Positions 11,381 to 22,455 of a stretch of DNA of 64,000 nucleotides are shown in pieces. The notes beneath the pieces were generated by a model, which was not told the origin of the DNA, did no database searches, and saw only the letters and a list, made by a program, of their open reading frames with translations. Position numbers and translations under genes: made by a program. This stretch comes from Boswellia sacra (taxonomy: Eukaryota; Streptophyta; Magnoliopsida; Sapindales; Burseraceae), in assembly GCA_013180625.2 (NCBI GenBank), contig SNVD02007448.1, forward strand, positions 99,501-163,500. The letters run 5' to 3'. Each line of letters begins with the position of its first letter. The stretch's first letter is position 1.

Positions 11381-13068
11381 TGTGTCGTACATCAATAGAG
11401 TAGATTTTTGCATTAATTATGAGTATGGTCCATGGCTCTTATTAGAGAATTTCGGGTATTGCTCATTTTCAAACCTTCATCGTGGGAACTTCTCTCAAGA
11501 AATGGAATATATATTAGTTTGGATTAATGGGAAGGATTAGGCTGAATTATGTGTTAAAACAACATCAATATAGCTTCAATATATGAGCTTAATTTTTGTA
11601 ATAAACAAATTAGAACACCGGTTAATCGCTGAAGTAATAAATCTTGATAGTTGTAATGGGTTTTAGCAAGCTTTAAGAACTTTCGATAAAATAGTTAAAT
11701 TTAATACACTAGGAAAAAAAATCGTCCTTTCAACTGTTATTTTATATAAGATTATACTTAAATACTTATCTTATGTCAAGCATTTTATTAATTAGATAAC
11801 ACTCGATAACATAGTTTATTGAGTTAATTGAGTATTTTATAAGATATATTTCGAGCTTAAAAAGTTATTGTGGGACAACATATTGAGTATGCCATTATTT
11901 TACACGATGTACTTAAAAACAACATGTCAAACTTGTCAAATATTTCTAAAGTATAGAAGCACGAACCATCTTGCAGATATTTTGATACAAAACACTTAGA
12001 ACTAATCAACTTGAGAGTCCAAGAATTTATATATGAAAATTCTAAAAACTAATTATCGCCCTCAAATTGGGGTTTTTCTAATTAATTTTGCCTAAGAAGC
12101 CTAGAAGGTCACAAGTGTAATATCTCAAAAATATCCCCACAAATGCTAGTGAGGAGAATCAGTGTTTTGTGTAGGGGTCTAAGCATTCTTGTAGAGAATC
12201 TTGGAAGTCACCACAGCAGCACTTACAGTTGAGTACGGACAAGGATGTTTTGTACTACAACGAACAAGATAACAAGGTATTCAACATTTCCGAAATCAAT
12301 ACTTTGTGAGAACCAAGAGCGCCGTTGGACATGTCTATGATTTTTCTTTTATTTCTCAGGCTCCTTCATCTCTTGTGTTTTCTTTTCGTTATTTTTATCA
12401 TCTCTCTTGGTCTGACCCTCTCTCTTTTAGTCCATTTTTAATCATTATTAATGTATAATTGTGAATAAAAAATTGACTTTCATACATTAATATATATATA
12501 TATATGTATATGTGTGCTAATATTCATATCAGGAGTAAGTGCTCATTTATAAATTAGGTAGAATACTTTCGATGTTCTAATTTATAACTATTTAATTTGT
12601 TCCTATTTTTCTTGTACTTAATAGTGAAAGTATAAATATTTTGGTAAAAAGAAGTATGTCGATCATTATTGGAATATCCGAAAATAAAAACATAACATGA
12701 TAGCTAATTGACGTTAACATGATGAAATCGTGATCTAAAATATCTCGCTACTATTATTTCTTGGCTGAAATTTTAATTTCTTTCTTTTTTTTTTAAGAAA
12801 AAACGTGAGTAGTCTAATTTACTAGTTAAAAATAAACAAATAAGAACATAAATTTTGATGGATGCAACTTAGATCAATTAAAAGAAAATTAACAAGTTCA
12901 CTGGAGTTAAATATACAAAATTAAATAAATTTTTAATGACAATTTGATTTTCTGATAGACACATCTTGACATTTAAGAGTGTCTTAAGTGCTCGTTGTTA
13001 TTTGGAAAAGGCACCGACCTCATATTCCAACATAGATTGCAATAAGTCTTGCAAGATCATATCGTTCT

Positions 13069-13111
<43 letters not shown>

Positions 13112-14405
13112 TTTTCAACGATTATTTTTCATGAACTTGTAATGATCCAAATATGGAGGTATTTATGACAGTACGAGTCCATAATAGAGCTCAATCGACC
13201 ACAACGAAAATATCTAATGCTATATATACATACATGACTTTTTATTTATTTATTTCTTAAATAGTTTTATTAATGATGTTACTTTAAAGGATTGTCTTGT
13301 TGATGAGTACTTAATTAATGAGATTAAATTTATAGATTGGTCGGGAGATTGGCCTCGAAATCAAGCTGCACTCATTCTTTCTTTACCAATTAATTGGCTG
13401 TTCTTTTCCTTTCATCTTCATTAAGTAATTCGAAATTTAGAATGCTTTACATAATAATAATAGTGAGTAGTTTTTAATCAAAAAAATTAATTTCTACATT
13501 AAAAATTTAAAACCTAGGATTACATAGAGCAAGATTTCATCATAAGCATTAGCCATTTTATATGGTTACACAAAATTTTTAGACAAATGTAAGTTGTAAA
13601 ATTCGGATATATTTTAAAATTTAATCAAATCTTTGTTTTCTCCTCTTGCTTAATCAAACCCTCATAACTTTTTTTTACGCATTAATTAAGTTTTCTGTGG
13701 TCAAGAGCTATATAATTTAACAATTTGTTTAGGTTTAAAAAGAAAAAAAGGAGTTTAATTGAAACACATAACATTCCCCGTCAATTAGACTATTTTTTGC
13801 ATTTTCCCAAAATATTAAACAAGTTAACTCATCTGTTTTGAGCTTTTGAGGATATACGGAAGAATGCAAAATACTCTTTTGTGGGAATCGAGTTTGAAGC
13901 GATAAGGGTGGGCTAGGCATAGCTGCTGCTGCGCTAACCAAAAGTTTACATTAACAGCATTCCATTCCATCACTGGGTTAGCCTTATATGTAGCGTTTTT
14001 TACATTTACAATCCAACGCATCGCTTTCTTTGTTGAAATTTGTATATTATAGGTATATTTGGGCCTTGCGTATAAAAGTAAAATTGATGAAGTTAATTTG
14101 TCCTATAATAAAATTAGATCGATAGATAGATAGATGCTTACGGCGATAAAACTCTAGCCATTAGGTGTGAATAGTTTGATTTCCTTGGTTACTTGATATA
14201 AAATGACAACTTGAAAACGGAAAATTAATTACTACATTATATATATTTGTTATGCCAAACTGTGGTATAAAATTTAAAATCTTGTGTTTTCTAGGAATAA
14301 TTAATAACTTCTTTTGTATTACAAGCTTTACCATAACGATGTTTTCTATAGATCAAATTATTTTGTGAACAAAAACTGTGCATATATAAAAGTCCCATAT
14401 ATATT
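11381..14405. other. AT-rich intergenic DNA, no gene recognised
   Basis: No open frame here looks like a real gene. A pure (TA)n microsatellite lies at about 13073-13107. A faint resemblance to the end of a Copia RNase H region (NHLADIL-like, near 11960) is too weak to annotate. Confidence 0.6.
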
Positions 14406-14695
14406 CACTACAACAAGAATGGGTTTATACTGCACCCATTTTCGGCGGTTTTTAAAAACCGAAGTAAATGGGCCACAGACAAACCTTTCTACGGCGGTTT
14501 CAAAACCGCCTTTTAAGTGGGTCAAAAATTCCCAAATATGTTTTACCCTAACAGCGGCAGTTTGGCATCAAATTATTTCATCTCCCTCTCATCTGCCTCT
14601 CATCTCTCTCCAACCTTCCAGAATTTCAAATAAGACTCTTGCGGTAGGCTTTGTTGGTAACTGTGGAAAGAAAAAGGAAAAACGGTGGATTGTGA

Positions 14696-15030
14696 TGAGT
14701 ACGAGAACTTCATGGGCTGATTTGGCTGCCAACTCTGCAACTGGTTCTTCTGCTAGCAACGATGCTGTTGGTACCACTTCAACTCCTGCCCGATCATTCC
14801 TCCCCACCTCCGAAACCGTGGATCTGCAACCGATCCTCCTGTTCCTGCTTACAATGGGCCTGTGTCAACTAATGATCGACCTGGGTATGGTGGTGGGTCC
14901 CGATGGGGTGCTCCTAGAAATGAATATAATTGATCTGGCTATGGTGGTGGATGCACTGGTGGATGGGGTGGTAGAAGTGGTAGGAGTGGATGGACACGGT
15001 AAGTTAATCCTTTTGGAGACGAACCTTCTA
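14696..15030 (+). pseudogene. Captured 5' fragment of a DDX3/DED1-like DEAD-box RNA helicase gene
   Basis: Starting at ATG 14696, the peptide MSTRTSWADLAANSA matches the start of plant DDX3-like helicases (RH11/RH37/RH52 type). After a short indel near 14795 the match continues in another frame: PPHLRNRGSATDPPVPAYNG, then RPGYGGGSRWGAPRNEY, a Gly-rich run GYGGGCTGGWGGRSG, and VNPFGDE. Two stops interrupt the second frame (near 14929 and 15000). Only the low-complexity N-terminal region is present; the helicase core is absent. The bases before the ATG may be captured 5'UTR. It is a broken host gene piece inside the CACTA element, not a working helicase. Confidence 0.82.
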
Positions 15031-15849
15031 TTTTTAAGTTTCAAGGTTTTTCTAAATAGTATTTTTCTGATAAAATTGAATGAACTCTTTTTTTCCAAGC
15101 AAATGCAGTATTTGATGCTGATTTGCCTGTGTGGTATTTGATGCTAATGAGGCCGTGTTGTGCAGCTAAGTTGTTAAGGCCACGTCGATGGTTGATTAAT
15201 CTAAGAGGTTGGAGGTGGTGATGAGTCAATTGGGGTGGTTGGAAGAGGGCAAAGTGGAGTGGTAAACGTAGTAGCAGTGCTTTAGGCTTCATCCTATTTG
15301 TTTTCATGGCTGATGATAAGTTATTTTATGATGATTTTTTTTATTTAAATTGATTTTTGAGTGTGAGCTTGCTGCGTATTTGCTCTCTTCTTAGCTGAGA
15401 TTGCTGTTCATTCCTCTTGTTAGGGCATTCCATTTATTATTGTTAATTTGGATCTGTTGTTAATTCAGGCCTTCGGTTAGGTTTCAAAAGTTTGTAGTTG
15501 TAGCATATTTTTTGAGCATTATTTGATTGTCAATGAGCTCCGTTTGGGTTTGCATACTGCAGTGTCTCTGTTTAGTTTTAGTTACAAGGAAATCCATCGT
15601 GAATCATTTAAGTTCAAAACAAACTTTGCTGTATATTTTCTCAGGTAATTAGCTCATTGTCTCTATTTTCAGAAGTGCTTTTTTAATTTGTTCCAATGGG
15701 AAAGAACCTTTGCTGTTTTTATTTTTTGGTGAGGAGCTAGTAATATTATAAGTAGCGCATTAATTGGATATTAGAAGTAAATAACCTGCTCAAGTGAAAT
15801 CATCTTCTTTACTTATTTATTCTTTTGTGAGTCATAAATTCCATTTTCC

Positions 15850-16075
15850 CTCTTCCTCTATGTGTGCATGTGCTCATGTAGATGTGCATGACTGTCTACA
15901 TTCACGGCATAAAAATATTATTGAAAAATTTATTTTCCATTCTCCCGAATGTTATGAATGTTATGAGCTGGTCGATTACAGAGGTTGGAATCTTCTCCAT
16001 TTTGCTGTAGTTACTTTAAGCATTCAAGAATCGAGAAGTCTCGTACAAAACTATCTTCTCCATTTCGCCCCACAA
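15850..16075 (+). pseudogene. Captured fragment of an ankyrin-repeat membrane protein gene (ACD6/ITN1-like)
   Basis: In the frame running through 15794-16096 the peptide contains HSRHKNIIEK, HSPECYECYELVD and YRGWNLLHFAVVTLS. This is the typical ankyrin repeat of plant ACD6/ITN1-type proteins (SPECYELVD-x-RGWNxLHFA). The direct repetition of ECYE suggests a small internal duplication. There is no PGG domain or membrane region. The fragment runs into the 330-bp duplicated block at 16049. Family assignment is by motif memory. Confidence 0.7.
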
Positions 16076-16378
16076 GCCTCTTTCTTTTTCTTATAATTTT
16101 TCCATATGCTGCTGCTGAATTGCAGGTGGCAAGCATGGGAAGGAAATTTTTGCCTTGAATTTCTTCTATGGTTTGCCAATCTTTCCTCCGGTTTCTTTTT
16201 GATAAAGGTATGTGATATTTTTGGTATTAGTATCTCAGGACATGTTATCGAAATACTTATGTCAACTTGCATATATTCATTTTGAGGTTAAAAGCATTGA
16301 TGTCTTTCATGTTTTACTGTTATTATTTAAATAAATAATCAAATTGTCATAGTAGGCTACAGCTGAAATTGACCTTTC
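16049..16378. repeat. 330-bp direct duplication inside the CACTA element, copy 1
   Basis: This block, from AACTATCTTCTC to GACCTTTC, recurs at 18605-18934 with only a few differences and the same length. The ends are not TG...CA and no PBS lies next to them, so these are not LTRs. Confidence 0.9.
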
Positions 16379-17639
16379 GATTAATCAAACACATATCTTA
16401 GAGTTGTATTTTGTTGCATTAATGTTTTACCTTTCGATTAATGAATATTCATTTTAAATTCTATTCCGCTAATGTTGCCGTGAATGGAACATCATAGTTT
16501 ATATAATCGAACAACTCCCAACAGGTTATTACATCCATAAATTATTTTTCTTCTTTGACACCCACTAGAGATAAAATAGCGAATACAATAATAGCACATA
16601 ATTAATTTATACATTCCATTAGTGTACATTCCATTAGTGTTCCACAAACATCTATGCTACTAAAGAAAGCATTAAACTAAGCTCAGTAGAAAAGGAGATC
16701 TTAATATGCAAAAGGCAATATCGCGATGCACAACAGTAGATGCATGCATACAGAAAGAAGATGTTGTTTTCTTTCATTTGAGATCAGTTGAATACTTCTA
16801 TTTGGTGTAATTTGTAATAAGTTCAATACTACAATAATAAACTGGGGATAGGTTAAGCTCATGCTGAAAAATTCAATAACCATTCTGCAGAACAATAAGC
16901 TGCAAATCTCCATCAAAATAAACCTTCCCTAAGCTTTTGTTATGAATTAAAAATTTTCTCCAGCCTTTCCTCACATCCTTTTCGGCTACTTTTCTTAAAT
17001 GCACCCTTTTCCTATAGTTTACTAGTTCAGAGAATGCTATTTTAAAATTGTTTCATAAATTATAAATGAGTTAAATTCTCCATCATCCAACACATAACTA
17101 ACTTGCTGCATCAGTTGCAAGGATTTCATTCATTATACATAAATGTTTGGCATGCTTTAATTCAGCTAAATACAAAAGAAAGATCCACTCCTTCGCAGAC
17201 ACCATGTCTCACTTCCTTTTAATTTGGAATTAGCAAGTTGAACTTCATGTCTCACTTTCCTTCAATGGGTTGACACCGTGAAAGAATTATCAACACTACT
17301 TCATAACCAATCCATAATAACTGATTTAGATTTCAACTATAATCATCCACAATTAATTTGTTACCATACTCTCCTATAACCTTTTGGGTACAATGCCTTT
17401 GAAAACCACACCTATCATAAAGCTCCTCTTGCCTTACAAATCAACTTGCTGCCTGGTATTTTCTGTTATGGAGCTGCCCTTGACTTCACAGGTCTAAATT
17501 CTGGCATTCTTGCTGCCTGTATTTCTGAAACTGTTGGGTTTCACAAGCATATGTGTGTGCATGCATTAGATATTCCATTTTTAATAAAAACTAGGCTTTA
17601 AACAGTACCTTTGCTAAGATTGCCACAACATAATTGCTG

Positions 17640-18591
17640 AAAAACGGTACTTAACATGCCTTCCATCCTCTTCGAATGGTCCAACCTGCTCTTTCCCTAA
17701 CTCCTCAACAAGGCTCTCCAATTGCTCAATCATTTCTTCTTATGCTAGAATTTTTTGTTGAGTTCTAAGTTAGTCTCCTCCCTTCCAAGAATGAAAGAGC
17801 GACAAGTCATAAGATACTTCAAAGTTTCAGCATATTAAATTTAAGAAAAATAATTCTCAACCTCAAAAGCATAAAGAAAATTAGAAGAAAATAGTGCCTC
17901 GACACAAATAGTTGGGGATTTAATAATATCTCGATATATTCATCAATGATGTGTGATATTAACATTAGGACTTCGACTGCATAAAGATTAGATTCGCTTA
18001 GATAAGAAAATTAAAATATAATTTTTACCATACACACAAATACAATGAATCCTAACCATCTTAAAACTTATAGTTTCATTAGCTATATTTGAAACAAAAA
18101 CAAAAGACAACATATCAAAAACCATCCCATGTCAATAACGAATAATGAAGTAAGCAAAATTGGCATAGTCTCAAACCCATTGTTTGTAACATGTTTAATC
18201 AAATTGCACTAATTAGATTATCAGTCCAACCTGAATACAGATTTAATTAGACCCTTAAGCTATGTATAGCATTAGATTCCATTTGATCTGTGATAGATTG
18301 GCTCACAATTACAACTAGACCTCAATCTAGTTAGATGGTAATGAATAAAAGTCCTCATTCAGTTCTCAAACCACAAAATGAAGCAAATGGATTACATTTC
18401 TAAAAGGAAATATTACCAACCACTCTCAAAGTCAAGTCTTGTCCTTCAATTGCATCCCTCAATGTCAAGTCGTGTTCCTCTTCTGAACTCATCAATATAG
18501 AGTCTTCTACTCCATCTGAATCAATGTCGTTGTAAAAACAAAAACATAATAATAAAAAAAAAACTATCATAAGGAAGTACTTATCAAACAA
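17640..18591 (-). other. Possible further captured coding fragments, minus strand, family unknown
   Basis: Two short minus-strand stretches look more protein-like than chance. One (18400-18591) is acidic and contains DSDGVEDSI and SSEEEHDLTLRD followed by a related EGQDLTLR. The other (about 17640-17755) contains MIEQLESLVEELGKE and GPFEEDGRHVKYRF. They could be exons of one captured gene read on the minus strand. I do not recognise the family, and chance is not excluded. Confidence 0.3.
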
Positions 18592-18604
18592 AAAGGATCA
18601 AAGT

Positions 18605-18934
18605 AACTATCTTCTCGATTTTGCCCCATAAGCCTCTTTCTTTTTCTTATAATTTTTCCATATGCTGCTGCTGAATTGCAGGTGGCAAGCATGGGAAGGA
18701 AATTTTTGCCTTGAATTTCTTCTATGGTTTGCCAATCTTTCCTCCGGTTTCTTTTCGATAAAGGTATGTGATATTTTTGGTATTAGTATCCCAGGACATG
18801 TTATCGAAATACTTATGTCAACTTGCATATATTCATTTTGAGGTTAAAAGCATTGATGTCTTTCATGTTTTACTGTTATTATTTAAATAAATAATCAAAT
18901 TGTCATAGTAGGCTACAGCTGAAATTGACCTTTC
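18605..18934. repeat. 330-bp direct duplication inside the CACTA element, copy 2
   Basis: This is the second copy of the block at 16049-16378. The 2.2 kb between the copies is AT-rich with no clear plus-strand coding sequence. Because the copies are so similar, the duplication is recent compared with the decay of the gene fragments. Confidence 0.9.
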
Positions 18935-19547
18935 TGACATTTATAATCCAATTGTGATAATTATGTGTGATAATTATCCCATGTATGTGTGATAATTATG
19001 TTTGTGAAGTTTCTTTCATAAGGAATTATTACAAAAGCTTCTTGACTTTCTCTAAAGTTTGGATAATGTTTGTGATAATTATGTTTGTGACTTTCTTGAC
19101 ATTTTCATGGAGCATGACTGGAACCTCATGCGAGATCATCAGGTAATTAACATTTTCTATTGCATATATGTGGCTTATTTGCATTTGACAAATGCTTATA
19201 CAATGTGTGCAGATTTCTATTTCTACTTGCAATAGGATGCTGAATTTTTTTTTTTAACTTTTTATAATAAGAAACTGAAATATTATATTCTAGTAAAAAG
19301 AAACTGAATTCTTTTATCATGCATCACTGTATTTTAGTGGTTGAATGGAAGAGAATGTGATAAGCATTGTTTTTGTGTAAATGTTTGAGCTTTTGAGTGT
19401 TATTTGAACTCTGATGGGGTTATTTTTTATTATTTGACCAATTAACTGTTGGTAAATGATTATCTGGTTGCGGGTGCATACGGTGATAGATTTTACTTTT
19501 AGTTTGCAGTTCAGATCCTTTTGAGGACTTCATTTTAGCTATTCTTT

Positions 19548-20025
19548 ATGGGTGCGCCAAAGCAGAAATGGACACAAGAAGAAGAAGCTGCATTAAAAGC
19601 TGTTGTAATTAAACATGGGGCTGGCAAATGGCGCACAATACTTAAAGATCCTGAAGAAACTCTTCTCCAAAGAGAAAAGAAAATAAAATTGGGAAGTGGA
19701 AGCATTCTCACTGACACTACATTTAGGTCCATTATTTTTTTAATTCAACTATACTTGTATGGTTTTCTAATAACAGAAGGTGATAACCATGCAATTATGA
19801 CATTTTAGAATTTTGTTGTTAAATATTCTATAAACAATTTTCTTGATAAGTGGACTATGAAATGAAACAATATGATATTGTGTTTCCATTATGTATGATT
19901 GCAACGAATTATTTAATTCTTTGTTTTCAATGTATAGGTTGGATAACCTTATAATGGAGGCTATAACCACCTTGAAGGAGCTTGGTGGTCAAATAAGACA
20001 ACTAGTGCTTCATACATAGAGTACT
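19548..20025 (+). pseudogene. Captured fragment of a TRB/SMH-type telomere-repeat-binding factor gene (Myb plus partial H15)
   Basis: From ATG 19548 the peptide [18 protein letters not shown], then [15 protein letters not shown], is the N-terminal Myb/SANT domain of plant TRB (single-Myb-histone) proteins, which bind telomeric repeats and telobox promoters. The Myb domain is cut after KDPE. At 19936-20025, after what looks like an intron, LDNLIMEAITTLKE and then (frameshifted) NKTTSASYIE correspond to the start of the TRB histone-H1-like H15 domain. So two exons of one gene were taken into the CACTA element, both truncated. No intact product is possible. Confidence 0.85.
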
Positions 20026-20124
20026 TCTTTAAATGACACCACTACATGTGCCAATGCAGTATTAAAAAAATAATATTAAATGGTAAATAATATTAAACAT
20101 CAAAAGTATTTGAAAAAAAAATTT

Positions 20125-20519
20125 AACCTTTTACGGCGGTTTTCTGCTCGTCGCAAAAAATTTGGGGCTAAACTACGTCGTTTTGACTTGAACTATTTAT
20201 GACGGTTTTACACTTTATACGGCAGTTTTGTGGATATTATTTACGACGGTTTATGAACCTTTTACGGCGGTTATATGTTCGACGTAAAAAGTTTATAAAC
20301 CGCCATAAAAAGGCGTGTTATTTGTAATTTCTGTTTTGTCGTCTGTTTTTACGTCGAACAACAAAACCGCCGTAAATAAATTTTTACGGCGGTCAAGAAC
20401 CACCGTAAAAACTTTTACTGTGGTTGTTTTTACGGCGGTTGTGAACCGCCGTATAACCGTCGTAAAAGACTTTTTACGGCGGTTCTTGCCCGCCGTAAAA
20501 AGTCTTCCATGTTGTAGTG
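20125..20519. repeat. Right subterminal repeat array of the CACTA element
   Basis: Many copies of TTTTACGGCGGTT and its reverse complement AACCGCCGTAAAA alternate here, so the transcript could fold into several stems (for example around 20375-20410 and 20430-20500). Such arrays are transposase binding sites in En/Spm-type elements. Confidence 0.88.
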
Positions 20520-20570
20520 ATTGTAGCACCTATATCCACAAAATATAGTGAATTCTAATGACAAAATGAA

Positions 20571-20780
20571 AAGAGTAATGCTACTCTTCCAAACTACTTA
20601 TACAAACTCATTCATACAAACTGATGTGGCATTTTTATATAATCATCATTTCACCCATCTTAATTAATGTCATTTATTATTTATTAGTAGCATATATTTA
20701 TCTAATCAATTCATTTATTTATCAAATCATATCATGTCACATCAGTCTGTATGAACGAGCTTATAAGAATAGTATTACTC
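20571..20780. mobile_element. MITE, copy 1 (about 210 bp)
   Basis: The terminal inverted repeats are AAGAGTAATGCTACT and AGTATTACTC. The internal part has ACAAACT...CATACAAACTGATGTGGCA and near its other end the complementary CATCAGTCTGTATG. Two relatives lie at 27420-27574 and 49201-49416. No protein is encoded. Confidence 0.75.
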
Positions 20781-21837
20781 AAATAAAAATGAAGAGAGTT
20801 TAAACAGATGATAATGATCATGAAATCCACAAAACCTGGTTGATGCTAAACGTACATTAATAATTAATTGCAGTAACAAGGGTTTGAACCAAAATGACAA
20901 CTGTTAGCTAGAATACTCACTTCTCAACACCCAAATCTTACCACCACTCTTGCCAATATTAGGAAAAAGTCAGCATAGATGGCGCTGCATGCCTTTATAA
21001 TCAACTAAAGAAGAATTTGGATCCACAATTGCTAGATGTATTATATAGATGTATATATATCTTTAGAAATTCATTCGCGTTTTCATAAGCACAAGTTTGG
21101 AACCGATAACCACTAGTCATGTACGTGAAGGGTTGTCCTATTGAGAACTTTTTAATTCATCAAGATTTCCTATGTTTATCAATTTTCTAAACAGGAAACA
21201 ATAGAGAAAAGGATAAAAAGTAGAAACCGTAAATCCTGAACCCAATATGCAGTAGTTGCAATCGAGTCTTGGCCTCTTGGGGCAGAGGGAGTTAGTTTTG
21301 AATTGAATTCTAAAGAAAAATTAGTTTAAAAAAAATTAAAGAAAAAAATTATGATTGTCGTATGTGATAAGTAATTAAGCCCACAAGCACATCTAAGCTT
21401 GGGTCTTCATCATCCATCATGATATCATGTCCCAAATGAAGATCACCATACACAACAGCCAATGCTCCATCTTTAATTTATTAATTTTTTAATAAAATGC
21501 TTGCTTTTTATCTTTGTAACCTGAAAACTATACTACATGCTGAACAGAAAGCCACAGCATGCATGATGCATCTACTTTTTTCCTATAAAAGGACAATGAA
21601 AAGAGACTGCTAACAGTATATAATACACAAATTTTTGGTATCTTTACTGCAAACAAACTCCATATGGCCACCATATAAGGTATGATTTGCTGGACGTCTA
21701 AATGATTCCTCACGTAAGAACAGCTATAAATCCTCAAGCGTTACGCAAATATTCACATTATATATAGCTCTAAACAATACGAAGAGTGAGTTACAAAAAA
21801 AAAAAAAGAAAATTTTATAGCTGCAAAAGAACCCGCC
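20781..21837. other. Intergenic region and promoter of the PMEI-domain gene
   Basis: No gene is seen. A TATA-like TATATAG lies at about 21760-21766, some 75 bases before the ATG at 21838, and an A-rich leader precedes the start. Confidence 0.5.
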
Positions 21838-22398
21838 ATGGCTGCAATAGTTCATAATCTCTACGTTCTCCTTCTCCTTCTCCTTTTCCTTCTTCTTACT
21901 TGTAACCCTGTTGAAGCAGATTATAGTTTCATCAAACACGAGTGCGAAGAAACAGAAGTGTCGGCAGCGTGCATTCAGTGCATAAAATCTGACCCGCGAG
22001 GCCAGAAAGTTGATACAGCATCTGGGATTGCCACCATTATTCTGAGTTGTCTAAGCAAACATGCAGATACGTTGGTGGCCAATATGACAACTTTGGCGGC
22101 TTTTTTTTCCTCGGATAAGGACCTGAAGGGCATCTGTGAGGATTGTAAAAGATGTTATTTGCAGGCAAATCGAGACTTGTCTGCAGCAACATCGGCCATT
22201 AAGAGCGGCGATTATGACAATGCTAACAAACATGTGGCTACTGCAGTTGTTAATGAGCATATGGTCGACTGCAAGACAAGTATTGACGCCCATTACTCGA
22301 GCTTTGCCGACAGTATTGTTTATGAAATGAGGATCTACGAAGACCTCTCCGGGGCAGTCATGAGTATTGTTGATCGTCTTGCTTATATCAACCCGTAA
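21838..22398 (+). CDS. Plant invertase/pectin methylesterase inhibitor (PMEI-domain) protein
   Basis: This single-exon gene encodes 186 aa. Residues 1-27 form a signal peptide with a long Leu run, cleaved probably after NPVEA. The rest is a PMEI-type four-helix domain: the first cysteine pair is C36/C45, with a second set in CEDCKRCY, then the typical DYDNANKHVATAV and VDCKTSI segments. Family members act in the apoplast or vacuole, inhibiting pectin methylesterase or acid invertase through a 1:1 complex; which target applies here cannot be told from sequence. An extra Cys (C48) and CKRC cluster give more cysteines than the usual four. The start is the first ATG after the A-rich leader; AATAAA lies at 22450-22455. 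Length is normal for the family. Confidence 0.88.
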   Translation: MAAIVHNLYVLLLLLLFLLLTCNPVEADYSFIKHECEETEVSAACIQCIKSDPRGQKVDTASGIATIILSCLSKHADTLVANMTTLAAFFSSDKDLKGICEDCKRCYLQANRDLSAATSAIKSGDYDNANKHVATAVVNEHMVDCKTSIDAHYSSFADSIVYEMRIYEDLSGAVMSIVDRLAYINP

Positions 22399-22455
22399 TA
22401 ATGTAGTTCATTTCAGTTTGAATGGTGCAAATTATCATATAAAGAGAGCAATAAA

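Larger units (their letters stand above)
14406..20519. mobile_element. Non-autonomous CACTA (En/Spm-type) DNA transposon, 6,114 bp, with captured gene fragments
   Basis: The left end starts CACTACAACAAG (14406) and the right end finishes TTGTAGTG (20519): inverted CACTA termini. Both flanks show the 3-bp duplication ATT (14403-14405 and 20520-20522), the expected length for this superfamily. Subterminal copies of ACGGCGGTTT and its complement AAACCGCCGT are few at the left end (14440-14515) and numerous at the right end (20130-20510), as expected for transposase-binding sites. No TNP1/TNP2-type transposase is recognisable, so mobility would need a related autonomous element. Interior sequence includes fragments similar to three host gene families and a 330-bp direct duplication. 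Confidence 0.93.

Noticed and set aside
11870..12060. Copia RNase H remnant (NHLADIL-like peptide)
   Set aside because: Only a handful of residues resemble the family and frames are broken; this may be chance.
13073..13107. (TA)n tract as a possible origin or regulatory element
   Set aside because: It is an ordinary plant microsatellite with no supporting context.
14314..15141. 275-codon frame at the left end of the CACTA element as a real gene
   Set aside because: It begins outside the element, crosses the CACTA terminus, and only its middle codes for helicase-like residues before shifting frame.
16049..18934. The 330-bp repeat pair as LTRs of a nested retroelement
   Set aside because: The ends are not TG/CA, no PBS or purine tract lies inside, and no target duplication is visible.
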